The translations under genes were made by a program, and so were the position numbers. This document shows, one piece after another, positions 44,418-54,889 of a stretch of 64,000 nt of DNA. This stretch comes from Perognathus longimembris pacificus. Lineage: Eukaryota; Chordata; Mammalia; Rodentia; Heteromyidae. Position 1 is the first letter of the stretch, and each line of letters starts with the position of its first letter. The notes under the pieces are model-generated. The model ran no database searches. It had not been told where the DNA came from and worked only from the letters and a program-made list of their open reading frames with translations. The stretch is from assembly GCF_023159225.1 (NCBI RefSeq), contig NC_063167.1, positions 21,641,360 to 21,705,359 of the forward strand. The letters run 5' to 3'.

Positions 44418-44655
44418 ATGTGTGTATGCTGATACTGGGACTTAAACTCAGGGCCTGGGGCCTGGTCCTCTTAGCATTGTTTTTCCTCAAGGCTAGTGCT
44501 CTACTATTTGAACCACATCTCTACTTCTGGCTTTTTTTTTGGTTCATTGGAGATAAGAGTCTCAGGTATTTGTTTGAGTTGGCTTTGAACAGCAAGCCTC
44601 AAGTCTCAGCCACCCAAGTAACTAGGATTATAGGTATGAGCTGCCAGCACCCATT
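44418..44655 (-). mobile_element. B1-like/tRNA-like dimeric SINE inside a MIR, antisense
   Basis: TGTGTGTATGCTGATACTGGG, CTTAAACTCAGGGCCTGG, CTCAAGGCTAGTGCTCTAC, CTACTTCTGGCTTTTTTTTTGG, TTCATTGGAGATAAGAGTCTC and TATAGGTATGAGCTGCCAGC. It separates the two MIR halves; the flanks share a short CATTTTAT/CATTTAT string compatible with a target duplication. Confidence 0.85.
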
Positions 44656-44750
44656 TATACAGATGCAGAAACTGAAGATCAGAGGAAATAACTCCCTAGT
44701 CCAATGTCCCACAGCTACAAGAAGCTGAAAAACCCACACCAGGAAGCCAT
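44656..44750 (+). mobile_element. MIR, right part (split by SINE)
   Basis: TTATACAGATGCAGAAACTG AAGATCAGAGGAAATAACTCCC, then GTCCCACAGCTACAAG continue the sense MIR (TTTTACAGATGAGGAAACTGAGGC … GTCACACAGCTAG). Confidence 0.7.
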
Positions 44751-44754
44751 TTCT

Positions 44755-45690
44755 GACTTGCATCAAGCTTGCAGGTAATAGTTCAAACAGGAGGAGAAGC
44801 ATCCTGGGAGCAGCTCACTCCAGACCTTGAGTCTGATCTTTGTTCATAATTGCCTCCCCTTCCCCAATTCCTTCCTGTCTCTATGGTCACACTGAGCCAC
44901 ATGCCTTGCTTTGCTCAGGGGATGCTGGGGTACCAGGGAGCCACATGTGAGTAGAGCTTTGCTATGTGCTCACTGCTTTAATTTCTCTTCCCTGACCCTC
45001 TGGAGCCAGGCTCCAGAATAACATATCAGCATTGCTGAGCCCAGCCCAGAAGAACCAAGGATTGTTCCTGCTGACCAGCAACCCTCCCATAATGTGACAG
45101 GCAAGGGAGCAGCTGGAAGCTGTTTTCACAGGAAACACTGGCTAATGCCAACACGGACCCAAAGGCAGACAGACCAGGTAAAACTGAGATACACAGGGCA
45201 GAGACATCTAAGCTCGCTGCTTTGCAAAACAATGCAGTTTGTTGTGAAGATGGGCTTCATACCAGCCTGGTGCCTTTTTGTATAGAATTAGTGATCTAAA
45301 TATATTTTCTAAGTTGAAATAAAAATAATGAAGCCACAGAGGAGTGAGGGGACCAAAATTGTGGCCAAGGCCACTCTGTCCTGGTGGGTGGCTTCCTAGA
45401 ACAACCCCAAAGGAAAAGCATTGTTCCCTGGCAAAGAGCATATCAGGGCCTGGAGTTTCCTACAGGAAGTAAGTGGTCTTCAGGCTATATTGTACACAAA
45501 ACTGCAGATGGTTTTAATTCTGCCAGTACACTTACTATTCCCCAGTCCCATGCCCAGGCCTTGCCCTTGAGTTCTGGCTAACTAACCCTCATGTCTCTGC
45601 TTTAAGCACTCTGGGCAAGAAGTGACTTAGGTCCTTGCAGAATGAAGGGGTTCTTTAGGTCTGTGAGGCAGAGAAGAAGGAAGGGCGGCT
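44755..45690. other. Unique sequence upstream of the X-box block
   Basis: Single-copy appearance. Small frames (45026-45232, 45208-45441 minus; 45384-45581 plus) have no signature. AAGTTGAAATAAAAATAATG near 45315 contains an AATAAA but no poly(A) context. Confidence 0.4.
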
Positions 45691-45704
45691 ACATCATTAG
45701 CCTT

Positions 45705-45780
45705 CTCCTATTGGTCTTCGGCCAGCTGAGATCCAGGAAAAGGCTGCAAGGCGGCTGAGGCGTTTCCATGGCAACAGCAG
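45705..45780. promoter_or_regulatory. RFX X-box with nearby inverted CCAAT box
   Basis: GTTTCCATGGCAAC at 45762-45775 is a full palindromic X-box (GTTNCCATGGNAAC), the site bound by RFX factors that drive cilium genes. CTATTGGTC (inverted CCAAT, 45710-45714) lies about 48 bp away, with GGCGGCTGAGGCG between them and a G-rich block downstream. This is a promoter- or enhancer-like grouping, but no transcript start or exon is visible and the factor binding is inferred. Confidence 0.4.
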
Positions 45781-45799
45781 GCAGAGCAGCTCTGGTGGC

Positions 45800-45870
45800 A
45801 ACTGGGTGGGGGTGGAGGTGGGGGTGGAGTCGGGGCAGGGGAGGGCTTGGGGAGCCCAGAGAGGCCAGGA
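45800..45870 (+). repeat. G-run cluster, quadruplex-prone
   Basis: Successive G runs of 3-5 (GGGTGGGGGTGGAGGTGGGGG, then CGGGGCAGGGGAGGGCTTGGGG) on the + strand meet the G3+N1-7 pattern for an intramolecular G-quadruplex. It starts about 25 bp after the X-box. Confidence 0.7.
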
Positions 45871-46125
45871 AGGAAGGAAGGAAGGAGGGGAATTCATGAG
45901 GGAAAGAGGGAGGGGGGAGGGAGGGAGGAAGTAGAGATGGGAGGGAAAGAGAAACAGGGAAAGTCAAAGGAAAAAGGCTGGAGAGAGAAGATGGGGAGAG
46001 GGTTGGGATGGTTAAGGAGAGGTGAGGGAGGGGAGTGCATGAATGAGAATAAGAAGAGGCAAATAGAAAGCAAGAAGGAGGAGGAAGGAGCTAAGAGGAA
46101 GATCGGGGACAGAAAGACAGGAAGA
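45868..46125. repeat. Purine-rich tract (GGAA/GGGA)
   Basis: About 250 bp of A/G with few pyrimidines. The opposed lysine/glutamate-rich (+) and serine/proline-rich (-) frames across it are composition artefacts. Confidence 0.9.
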
Positions 46126-46190
46126 GTGTCTTTTCTCCCTGACTGCATATACTAGGGGTGAAACAGCCTTGTAAGACCCTAGATGCTACC

Positions 46191-46216
46191 CACCCCCCCC
46201 CCACACACACACACAC
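46191..46216. repeat. Poly-C followed by (CA)n
   Basis: C10 run (broken by one A near its start) leading directly into eight CA units. Confidence 0.9.
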
Positions 46217-46279
46217 TTGCTGCTTGATCCAAATAACAAGGAAAAAGAAGTATGAAATCCAGCCCCAGAAGACCTGCTC

Positions 46280-46540
46280 TCCATCCAGGCTTTGTCAGTT
46301 AGTAGCTGAGGTGGGACAGCTGTAAGTTTCTAGAACAAGTTTTGTTATCTGACAGATTCTGCCTCTAGCCACATGGGCTGGGAAAATTACTTCTCCAAAT
46401 TTTAGCTTTCTCATCTTAAAAAGAAAGACATAATAGCTGTCTCATGCAATTGGGAAATTAAATAAGAGGATGCATGTAAGGGTTTGGTATGGTGCCTGGG
46501 ACATCACAAGCACTTATTACATAAATGTTATTATTTTTAT
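46280..46540 (-). mobile_element. MIR, antisense
   Basis: TTACTTCTCCAAATTTTAGC TTTCTCATC, GGAAATTAAATAAGAGGATGC, GGTATGGTGCCTGGGACATC and AAGCACTTATTACATAAATG give the antisense MIR order to its end. Confidence 0.72.
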
Positions 46541-46674
46541 TTGTGGTTTGGTCATCTTTTAACCTGAAAATCCATTTCCTCCTCTGTAAAACAGAGAAAC
46601 CCCTAGCTCTTGTGCCTTTTTAAAAATGTATTATTGCAAAGGCTCAATAACTGATGGCTATTTAATTTTTTTTA

Positions 46675-46905
46675 AGCTGGGTGCCAGTAGCTCCTAGATA
46701 TTTAGAAGGCTGAGATGTAAGGATCATGGTTTGAAACTAACCCAAAAACCTATGAGACTATTATATCCAATTAGCCATTTTAAAAAAAGAGGCTAGAAAC
46801 AAAGCTGTGTTTCAAGTGGTAGAATGCTAACCTTGAGCAAAAAACCTCAGACACAGCACCCAGGCCGAGTTCAAGCCCCAGGACTGGCACAAAGAAAAAA
46901 AATCT
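46675..46905 (+). mobile_element. B1-like/tRNA-like dimeric SINE
   Basis: GCTGGGTGCCAGTAGCTCCT, GATCATGGTTTGAAAC, TTATATCCAATTAGCC, then CTGTGTTTCAAGTGGTAGAA and CCGAGTTCAAGCCCCAGGAC, with a short A-rich tail. Moderately diverged. Confidence 0.82.
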
Positions 46906-47159
46906 TAATAATAAGAATAAATGTCATAGAGTGCCTAGAATTTTTTCAAAGCATATTCTACTGTGTCACATCATTTAACACTCAGAAGAGCTGTGTGCAG
47001 TAGACAGGCAGCATTTCTTTCCCCACTCTACCTACAGTTGAGTTCCATTGAACTCTAAAAACAATCACCCCATTTTCCAGTTGGGAAATCCTACGTATCC
47101 AGAAGTAAAGGAATTTGATTACTGCTTGCTGGTAGTTGCTAGAATTTAAGAAGGAGAAG

Positions 47160-47275
47160 GACGAGTCAGCACACCCGTAATCCCAGCACTCAGAAGGCTG
47201 AAACAGGAGGCTCCCAAGTTTGGGGCCAGCCTGGACTACATAGTGAGACACTGCCTAAAAAACAAGAGCAAAATG
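47160..47275 (+). mobile_element. B1 SINE monomer
   Basis: ACCCGTAATCCCAGCACTCA GAAGGCTGAAACAGG, GGGGCCAGCCTGGACTACAT AGTGAGACACTGCC is a canonical 7SL-derived B1, different from the modified B1-like half of the dimeric SINEs. Confidence 0.85.
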
Positions 47276-47279
47276 GCAG

Positions 47280-47558
47280 GTGGCAGGAACAGCCAATTTG
47301 AAACAACACATTGAATTTGGCATTCTTCAGCTTGAAACCACACTTCATTTTTTAAGTTTAAATTGATTCTTTAATTGCTACATAAACACTGTGTGTGTTG
47401 GTGGGGTGCCACAGTCACAGTGCTGATTCACCTGGGGAGGAAGGGCGTGGCCGGGGCCCTGGGGGAGCCTTTGTCACTTGTGCTAATACTGGAGATGACT
47501 CCTGTACAGCTGCTTGGGGATGGTGCTGAGTCTGGAATGCAGTGAGAATGCTAAAAAC
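47280..47558. other. Unique sequence, no gene seen
   Basis: A short interval containing a GGGCGTGGCCGGGGCCCTGG GC-rich patch at about 47441-47462. No exon or repeat recognised. Confidence 0.4.
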
Positions 47559-47567
47559 GTCATAAAC

Positions 47568-48347
47568 TGCCAGGCATCCGGTGGCTATAATCCTAGCTAC
47601 CCAGAAGGCTGAGATCAAAGGATTGTGGTTCAAAGTCAGCCAGGCAAGGAAAGTCTATGAGGCAATTATCTCCAATAAACTACCAAAAAGCCAAAGTGGA
47701 GCTGTGGCTCAAGTGGTAGAGAGCTAGCCTGGGGAGGGGGAGGGTAAGCTCAAAAAATGTACCTATGATCACATAGGAGGATACTAAGCGAAATGTACTC
47801 CAAGTTATAGAAATAAGGAATTATTGTGGTGGTTGTTATTTTCAATGTGAAATGATGTCTTTCTTCCCCATGTTTTTTTTACCCCTGATGTCACGCTAAC
47901 TGACTTTGGTACGCTGGGTATTGTATGTACGTGTATCAGAACTAGAGAAGGGGAACACCAAAATGGAGAGACAAAGGGTAAAGGACGAATCAACATAACA
48001 GCAATACTCACAAGGCAATATACTGCAAACCAACTGTTCAACTCGGGAAAGGGTGGGAAGGGAACCGGGGACGGGGGAAGTTGAGAGAAAAACAAAGGAG
48101 GAGGTAACAAGTTTGACAAGAAATGTACTCACTGCCTTACATATGTAACTGTAACCCCTCTGTATATTACTTAGACAATAAAATAAGGTAAATAAAGGTA
48201 CTTAGGCAATTAAAATAAGGTAAATTTTAAAAAATTTAAAAAGCTCAAAGACAGTGCCTAGGCCTTGAGTTCAAGTCCCAGGACTGGTGCGTGTGCACGC
48301 ACACATGTACACACACACACACACACACACACACACGAACAAACAAA
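47568..48347 (+). mobile_element. Dimeric SINE broken by an L1 tail, with (CA)n end
   Basis: SINE part 1 (47568-47754) ends in the right module after GTGGCTCAAGTGGTAGAG; part 2 (48241-48308) resumes AAGCTCAAAGACAGTGCC and TTGAGTTCAAGTCCCAGGAC, then a GTGTGCACGCACACATG stretch and (CA)n at 48309-48336. The outer 9 bp duplication GTCATAAAC lies at 47559-47567 and 48348-48356, so the microsatellite is inside the SINE insertion. Confidence 0.88.
47755..48240 (+). mobile_element. L1 3' UTR insertion nested in a SINE
   Basis: AAATGTACTCCAAGTTATAG, GATGTCACGCTAACTGACTTTGG, ATTGTATGTACGTGTATCAG, a G-rich purine tract (48044-48110) and GACAATAAAATAAGG. The 9 bp duplication AAGCTCAAA lies at 47746-47754 and 48241-48249. 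The tail is an unusual A/T-rich mixture with a duplicated AATAAGGTAAAT motif. Same 3' UTR type as the copy at 16.5-17.9 kb; no ORF2 left. Confidence 0.92.
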
Positions 48348-48549
48348 GTCATAAACCAAATCACCAACATCATCTGACAAGGAATCACAGCATAGCCCTT
48401 CTCCTACTGGCCATGAGAAGAGGCAGGCCACTGAGGTGACTTTCCTTGTTGGCTTTTTTGAGAGGAAGGCAGACTGAAGACATTTCACCCATCTCTCAAT
48501 AAACCTTAAAATGACTTCGTGATTGTTTCAAGGAATAATGTGTGTGTGA

Positions 48550-48725
48550 GTGTGATTTGAAGAGAGAAAAGACATCAGAGGAGAAGGAAGGGAAAGAGAT
48601 GGGTGAAGAACAGAAGTGGAAGGTAGCAAAGCATAGCGCATAGGAAAAAGGTGCTAAAAGGCAGGAGAAGAGAGAAGAGCAAGGCCAGAGGACACAAGAG
48701 GGGAGGGGAAGTAGAGGAGTGACAG
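48550..48725. repeat. Purine-rich tract
   Basis: GA-rich, non-uniform sequence of about 175 bp. The serine/leucine-rich antisense frames over it (48496-48807) are composition artefacts. Confidence 0.75.
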
Positions 48726-48749
48726 GCAGATAAACAGCAGTGACAACAA

Positions 48750-49110
48750 AGCTTGCGAGAGAGATGGGCCAAGAAGCAGACTCACACCACCACCAACAAC
48801 AAAACAATGTCAGATACCAAAGGGAAGAAAGATCTGGAAACTTTTATTCTTCGTTGGTTACAAAAATACAGTCTTGGCGTTTGCAAGCCCAGTAAAAGCT
48901 CTACCTGTGTGTCAGCCTGTGTGCCCATAGACATGTCTGTCTATTGAGCTCACTCTGGCTCTCTCACTTTTCCTTTCTTGGGAAGGAAGGCTAAATCAGC
49001 AGTCCACATGCTAAACGTTTAAGCTTAGCCAGCATGATTTGCAATATAGATGTTTTTTTAAAAGAAGATGGTCTCAATTTATAGCAGCTCTTCGTACAAT
49101 TGGAACTATA
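48750..49110. other. Unique sequence, no gene seen
   Basis: CACCACCAACAACAAAACAA at about 48787 and otherwise single-copy sequence. No protein pattern in the frame 48753-48947. Confidence 0.4.
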
Positions 49111-49114
49111 TACC

Positions 49115-49330
49115 ATTATTTTATTTTTCTTATTTTACAATTCAATGGCTCCTGGTATACTCAAAAAATTTTAGACAACTCAATCAATTTCAGAGAACTC
49201 ATTACTTCACCTTCTTAGGGTACCCCCACAATCTTCCTCTCCTCCAGGTGTAGGCAACCAATATTCTACCCTCCATCTCTACAGACTTGCCTACTCTGAA
49301 TATTTCTAATATAGGTGTTTTAAATGAGAG
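49115..49330 (-). mobile_element. L1M-type fossil, antisense
   Basis: GTAGGCAACCAATATTCTAC CCTCCATCTCTACAGACTTG CCTACTCTGAATATTTC corresponds to the antisense L1M order (CTGGCAACCACTAATCTACTTTCTGTCTCTATGGATTTGCC). Both edges are diffuse. Confidence 0.6.
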
Positions 49331-49334
49331 CAAG

Positions 49335-52300
49335 CACATTCCTTCTAGATCCATCTTATTGTGAAAACAAAGAAACCTTAACTTTATGTTCTGGAAATTA
49401 GAATCATCCTATCATCTCTCAAAGAAAATAGTCTTTTTTATTGTCACAAATCACTCTTATTGCTTGCTAACTTTTAAAATAGTGCTCTATTTTAAATTAC
49501 ACTCTCCAAGATAGACCTGCTTCTGGGATGGCTTCATCGGGACACACTCAGTGTTTGCTCAGTGCATGTTTGTTGTATACCTGCTAGGCTCAGGCCTGGA
49601 CTGAGCTGGGCCAGACGTTCTGGATAAAAGCAGGTCTTGATCTTGGCTACGCACTGCTTAATTGCATGCCCACACAAAGGCTGGATCAGTTCCCCATCAC
49701 GGCAACCTTGCTTGTGTTCCCAGGTGTCCTCATGAAAGACCAGGCTGAGGTGAACTTCCCCAGCACAGAATAGGGCAGGCCTGTCCACCTGTCCTTATTC
49801 CTTCAGACACTAATTTAAAAAATTAATAAATAAGCACTCTCTCTGAGTTTCAAGCATAAGTTCCATAACTGTGCACAGTTGTGCCAGACATAATGTAACT
49901 GTGGGGATTGTGGGTGGGAATTTATGGACATAGCTCTATCGAGCACTGGCTCTGCACTGAAGGCTTTTCCTTTGTGAAGGTCCCCTGCCCTCAATCCAGC
50001 TCCCTGAACACACATTATGGCTGCCTCCACCATTCTGCTTGAGGGAGCCCTCTACAGTCCGAAAGGTGAGTAAGTGCCTGAGAGGTGAGGTTGGGGAGAC
50101 ACAAGAATGGGATTACACATAGCTCCGAATCATCACCTCTTACCTGGAAAATTCTGAAGTAGGTTCCACAGAGTCTAGTAGGCTCCAGGCCTAAGCCCTG
50201 GTTATACCCAGTCATGCATGACACATCCTAAATTCATCTATCATTGCTGTGACTCTCTCTGCTGAGTCAGACGCTATCTTCCATTCTTTCACCTTTTTCC
50301 TTGTGGTCCACAACCAAATCGACTTCTCAGACCTAGGTCCTTATTTCAGGGGAAGCTCAAACAAGTACATGTTGGCTCATGTCTCAGTCCTCCAATGGTG
50401 TGCTTTGTTACTCGGTATGAGAATTCGTTCATCAAACAAGCACCAAATCTATGCCAGGAAGGGAAATAAGAAGGAAGGGAACGCACCCATGGCCTCTGTC
50501 TGGTAAGGACCTGTTCATGTTCTACACTAAAAGAAGATGATGTTCCCAGCAGGCAGTGGTCTGTGGGTGCCAGAGTGGCACAATGCCTATGTTCTTAAGT
50601 ACAGCATCTAAAAACTCAACGTGAGAAAGGAGAATAAAACCAGCAAAGAAAAGCACAGTAGAGAAGGAGACTTTTATCAAGAAAAGAAAGAGATTTTTAT
50701 TAAAGCAGGGGGGGAAACCCTCTAAAGTTGAGCATTTGAGGAAGAAAATCCTGACTGCTCTAAGCTGCTCTAGTCATTTCTTGGAGGATGAGAGTCCGCC
50801 CTTAAGCCAGAACATGCACACGTGTTAGCCGGCTATGGGAGGGCAGCGGTGAGAAGGAGGTCAGATGTGTACATGGTGGATCTTTTTCTTTTCCTTCCAA
50901 GTCCAGTGCATCTCATGGAAGACCAGATAGTGGTCATCTGTGGCGTTTATGTTACCTATGCACATATTCATACTGTTTATATACCCTTAGGTGGATGTTA
51001 TTAGTCATAAGCCCAAGGTGTTACATTTGCAATGTCCCAGATGTGGGTCTGGCTATCTGCCTACTTTAATAATGCTAAACTGATAACCACATAAATAAAT
51101 ATGAAGTTATTACTGCAGCAAGTGCTACTAGGGAATAGTGCCTAGGACTAAGAATATAAAATAACTGTTTGCCCTAATCAAGGAAGCCAAGATCCTTCAC
51201 TGTGGAAGTGATACTTCTTTGTGTTGGGAACAGAACTAGGAAAGACAGAAAGGAAAAATACTCAGAACAATAAGAATGATTTGACTGATGGACTGAGGTT
51301 AACCACACTAAGTGGTTGGAAGATGTTTGACTTCAATGTCCAAGCTCCTTGTGTTCTTTTCAACATCTGGAGTGGAGATGCAAGAGTAGGAGTGGGAGGT
51401 AACTTGCTTCTTTCATTATTTACATGATAAAAGGATTAACTTACATGCTGCCTTTAAATAGAAAACCCCCATGGGACATTTAACAACTAACTCAATCACA
51501 GAAGAGGGAATTAAAATTTTATGTAAATATATCTGTAGGGTGCTAAAGGGCAACTAGCTGAAATAAGCAACATGGATGCTGCAAAATCACTGTGAAGCTA
51601 AGCATTTTCCCAAGCATTTTCATGGCATCTAGCACTGAGACAGCAGTAATCTTTGCAATAAGAACCGCAGGGAGAGTAGGGTTTTCCTGGGTAATTGAGA
51701 GATGCAGACTGAATGATCTCTGGATATCCATGGATATAGGCCATCCTTGATCTCAAAGCAGAGAACCAAAGAGTTCATTAACAAAGGAAGACAACACTCC
51801 AGAATTGGGGACAGAAAGGACTATTTTTCCCTCTGCTTCATCTGTAAACCAAACTCCCATGGCAAGCAACAAGGAGAAGAAAAAAAAAAGTAAATAAGAA
51901 GTAAGCTACACAAGTATGCAGGAGCAATATATAAGGAAGAGCCTTGATAAACTCTTTCCAGACAAGAATGGGCGTGGAGATGGAAATGGTGGCTACCATT
52001 CGTAAAACAAGGGCCTTGCCTTGAGGATGAGGGTAAAGAATCAGGTCTGCCATAGGAAGAGTGCATTTTCAAAAATAGGATAAAACAGACAGCTTCAAAT
52101 AACTGCCTGATAAGACAGGAGATATCAGAATCTGGATGATTCCCTCCAGACATGCTGACTTTTCGTGAGAAACACTGAGAGCCAGGAGAAAATGGAATGA
52201 CACCAACAGCAAACTAAGTCAGACACAGGGCATCTCTCAAGCAATACACATCTGCCCAGCACAAGCATGAAGCCATGAGTCCAAACTGAAGTACCATAAA

Positions 52301-52790
52301 AAAAAAAAAACACAGGGGAAAAAAAAAAACATGTTTACACCAAAATTCTGTCAGGCACATCCTGCCCAGACTTAAATAAGGAATTTGCAAATTACAGAAT
52401 TAGGCACGGTGGAATCTAGTGATGTAAATTACATCCAGCCGTCAAAGATATCAGCTGCTGGAAGTCTAATGGGAGATGCTAGGTAACAACAGCATTGGTC
52501 ATAGGCCCATGACCAAATAGACAACTGTGGCCAAACCACTCAACTAACTCTGTACTATGACTTTTGGATACATCATCTGTAGGTCTCTTAGATATTCTCC
52601 AAGCTTTCTAATATACCCTCTTTAACTAACAAAGGACAATATATGTTGCTTGCAAATAAGAGCTCTAGCAGATATAATCCCTTCCCTGACATATTCCTGT
52701 ATCTCGTTTCTGCCATTTCCCACCAATCACCCACTTAACACACATGAGGAAATACATTTCCAGGTCTCGGATCCCATAGTGTCCGACCCT
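49335..52790. other. Long, mostly unique stretch, no gene seen
   Basis: About 3.4 kb. Faint fossils: TGTTTGCTCAGTGCATGTTTG with TACCTGCTAGGCTCAGG near 49550 (MIR/L2-like), and CAGCAAGTGCTACTAGGGAAT near 51118 (unassigned ancient repeat). A-runs occur at 51880-51889, 52298-52310 and 52320-52330 without SINE bodies beside them. No frame has a protein signature. Confidence 0.4.
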
Positions 52791-52799
52791 GCTTTCTCT

Positions 52800-52945
52800 C
52801 TCCTGGAGACATTGTATTTTGTGTGCTCCCAGTTAAATTATTAATTATTGAGTGCCATATCATACTTTCCTTCATTTCTAATCCAGTGCTGGGGTTGGTA
52901 CAGAAGAGATGCTTGGGAGAAGCTGATCAATTATATGTTCAGAGA
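52800..52945 (+). mobile_element. Possible L2 3' fragment
   Basis: TTAAATTATTAATTATTGAG, CCTTCATTTCTAATCCAGTGC and GTTGGTACAGAAGAGATGCT TGG loosely follow the L2 end. Low certainty. Confidence 0.3.
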
Positions 52946-52984
52946 AGACAATGCATCCAAAATTCGCATTGAGCACATGTCCAG

Positions 52985-53098
52985 TGCTAGGAACAGTGGT
53001 TCATGCCTGTAATTCTAGCTACTTGTGCTGGGGAGACTGGGGAAATGGTGCTTTGAGACCAGCCCAGGGCAGAGTATGTGGCTCAAGAGTTCTAGCCT
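52985..53098 (+). mobile_element. Outer dimeric SINE, first part
   Basis: GTGCTAGGAACAGTGGTTCA TGCCTGTAATTCTAGCTACTTG, then GTATGTGGCTCAAGAGTTCTAG. The right module stops abruptly at TAGCC, where a second SINE begins. The remaining right-module sequence (CCTTGAGTTCAAACCTTAGT) appears at 53338-53365. Confidence 0.7.
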
Positions 53099-53337
53099 AG
53101 CCAGGTGCCAATGGCTCATGCCTATAATCCTAATTATCCAGGAAGCTGAGATCTGAGAATCAGGTTTGAAGCCAGGCCAGGCAGGAAAGTCCACAAGACT
53201 CTTCACTCCAATTAGCTGCCAAATAGGCAGAAGTGGAACTATGATTTAAGTGGTAGAGTACCAGATTTGTGTGAAAAAGCTCAGAGACAGTTCCCAGGAC
53301 CTAAGTTTATGCCCCAATATCAGCAAGCAGGGGGGAA
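53099..53337 (+). mobile_element. Dimeric SINE inserted inside another SINE
   Basis: CCAGGTGCCAATGGCTCATG, TCAGGTTTGAAGCCAGGCCAGG, TCTTCACTCCAATTAGC, then CTATGATTTAAGTGGTAGAG and CCTAAGTTTATGCCCC: a full dimer. The outer element resumes immediately afterwards. The shared AGCCT at both junctions is too short to prove a duplication. Confidence 0.8.
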
Positions 53338-53365
53338 AGCCTTGAGTTCAAACCTTAGTACCACA

Positions 53366-53770
53366 AGAAGAAAGAAGAAAAGAAGGAAGAAATGAAGGGT
53401 GGGACAGAAGGAGAGAAGAAGGAAGGAGGATGGAAGGAAGGATGGAGGGAGGAAGGAAGGAAGGGAGGGAGGAGGAGGAAGAAAGGAAGGAAGGAAAGAA
53501 GGAAGGAGAAGGTAAGGGAAAGAAAGGAAGGAAAGAAGGAAGCAAGGAAGGAAAGGAGGGAGAGAGGGAAGAAGGAAGGAAGGAAGGATGGGAGGATGGG
53601 AGGGGGGAAGGGAGGAAAGGAAGAAGGAAAGAAGGGAGAGAGGGAGGGAGGAAAGAAGGAAAGGAGGGAGAAGAAAGGAAGGGAGGGAGAGAGGGAGGAG
53701 GGAAGAGGGAGAGAGGGAAAAAGAAGGAAGGAAGGAATGAATGAAGGAACGAAGGAACGAACGAATGAAC
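53366..53770. repeat. 400 bp purine tract (GGAA/GAAG/GGGA)n
   Basis: Almost pure A/G from 53366, passing through AAGG, GGGA and GGAA units to GAATGAAC units at the far end. It starts directly at the 3' end of the outer SINE, so it probably grew from that tail. The long frames here (up to 223 codons, polyserine/proline on the minus strand) are composition artefacts. Confidence 0.95.
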
Positions 53771-53774
53771 ACAG

Positions 53775-54268
53775 CCATCAGGATCAGTCCTTTCTCTATT
53801 TCTGACAAGATCCTGAGGCTGGCACAAGCAAGTGTGTAGACAGTTGTAACTCAGCAAGGCATATGACAAGGTCACCTGTGCTGTCAAGTGCAGGTTTATA
53901 TAAGATAGCATGTCAGTAAGCAACTGGGTAAATGTCATGATCTTTCCACTGTACTCAGTGGACGGTTCTGTCTTGACTGGCACTTTTGAATGGGCCCAGG
54001 AGGCATCATGAATCCACATCAGTAAGACAGAAATTAAAAGTATTTTATGAAAAATTACAGTGATATACCAGCAATTGTTTATTTAACAACTGGCTCATCA
54101 AAAGGAAAAAACCTCATATTTATTATATTTTCCAAGTTCCATGGTGTAAATACTACTATCATAATTCATTTCAAGGTGCCAGTGTAATGTCCTATGCACA
54201 ATATTGTGAAAAAACACACAGTGACCTATGATTGTACAGATTTTCCACCACACAATAGACACAAATAA
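53775..54268. other. Unique sequence, no gene seen
   Basis: Single-copy sequence between the purine tract and an ID monomer. No exon is supported. Confidence 0.4.
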
Positions 54269-54270
54269 GT

Positions 54271-54350
54271 AGTGATAGATAGGATATAACTCAGTGGTAG
54301 AGCACTTGTCTAGCATGAACAGACTTTGGGGATTGGACCCCATGGACACA
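54271..54350 (+). mobile_element. ID-like SINE monomer
   Basis: GATATAACTCAGTGGTAGAG CACTTGTCTAGCATG with A box, and GGGGATTGGACCCCA in the B-box region; short CA-rich end. A free ID unit, diverged. Confidence 0.7.
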
Positions 54351-54656
54351 CACATTCCTGCACACACACAAAAACTATAAGAGCATAAATCTAAAAAATC
54401 AATATTTGATGGGTGTTAAGTATTTTTAATCTGTAGTTACGAATACAATTAATTATTTTATATAATTTAATTGGTTTAAATTACTTTCTTCACAGAAATT
54501 TCCTTACAAAATTCTTGAATTTTCAATGACAGACTGGTAAGAGATTCCGGGGTCTAGCTTGGCATATCACTAATTCTACCAGCTCTATGACCCCATTCAG
54601 TCTTTACCACCTGGCTTTGACTCATAAGGAAAGAGACTAGAGATAAGAAACCTTGG

Positions 54657-54889
54657 AGCCAGGGACAAGTGGCTCACATCTCCAATCGTAGCTACTCAGG
54701 AGGCTGAGATCTGAGGATCGTGGTTCAAAGCCAGACTAGGCAGAAAAGTCCCCATGAGTCTCTTATCTCCAATTAACCACTCAAAATCTGGAAGTGGTGC
54801 TGTAGCTTAAGTGGTAGAGCAGTAGCCCTGAGGACAGATAGGCTCAGGGACAGCACCCAGGCCCTTAGTTCAAGTCCCACAAATGACAA

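Noticed and set aside
45689..46155. Opposed frames over the G/A-rich block after the X-box
   Set aside because: Glu/Lys-rich on one strand and Ser/Pro/Leu-rich on the other, as expected from a purine tract.
53320..54019. Longest open frames in the window (up to 223 codons, serine/proline/leucine-rich)
   Set aside because: They overlie the purine tract in several registers on both strands. Their composition follows directly from GGAA repeats and there is no domain.
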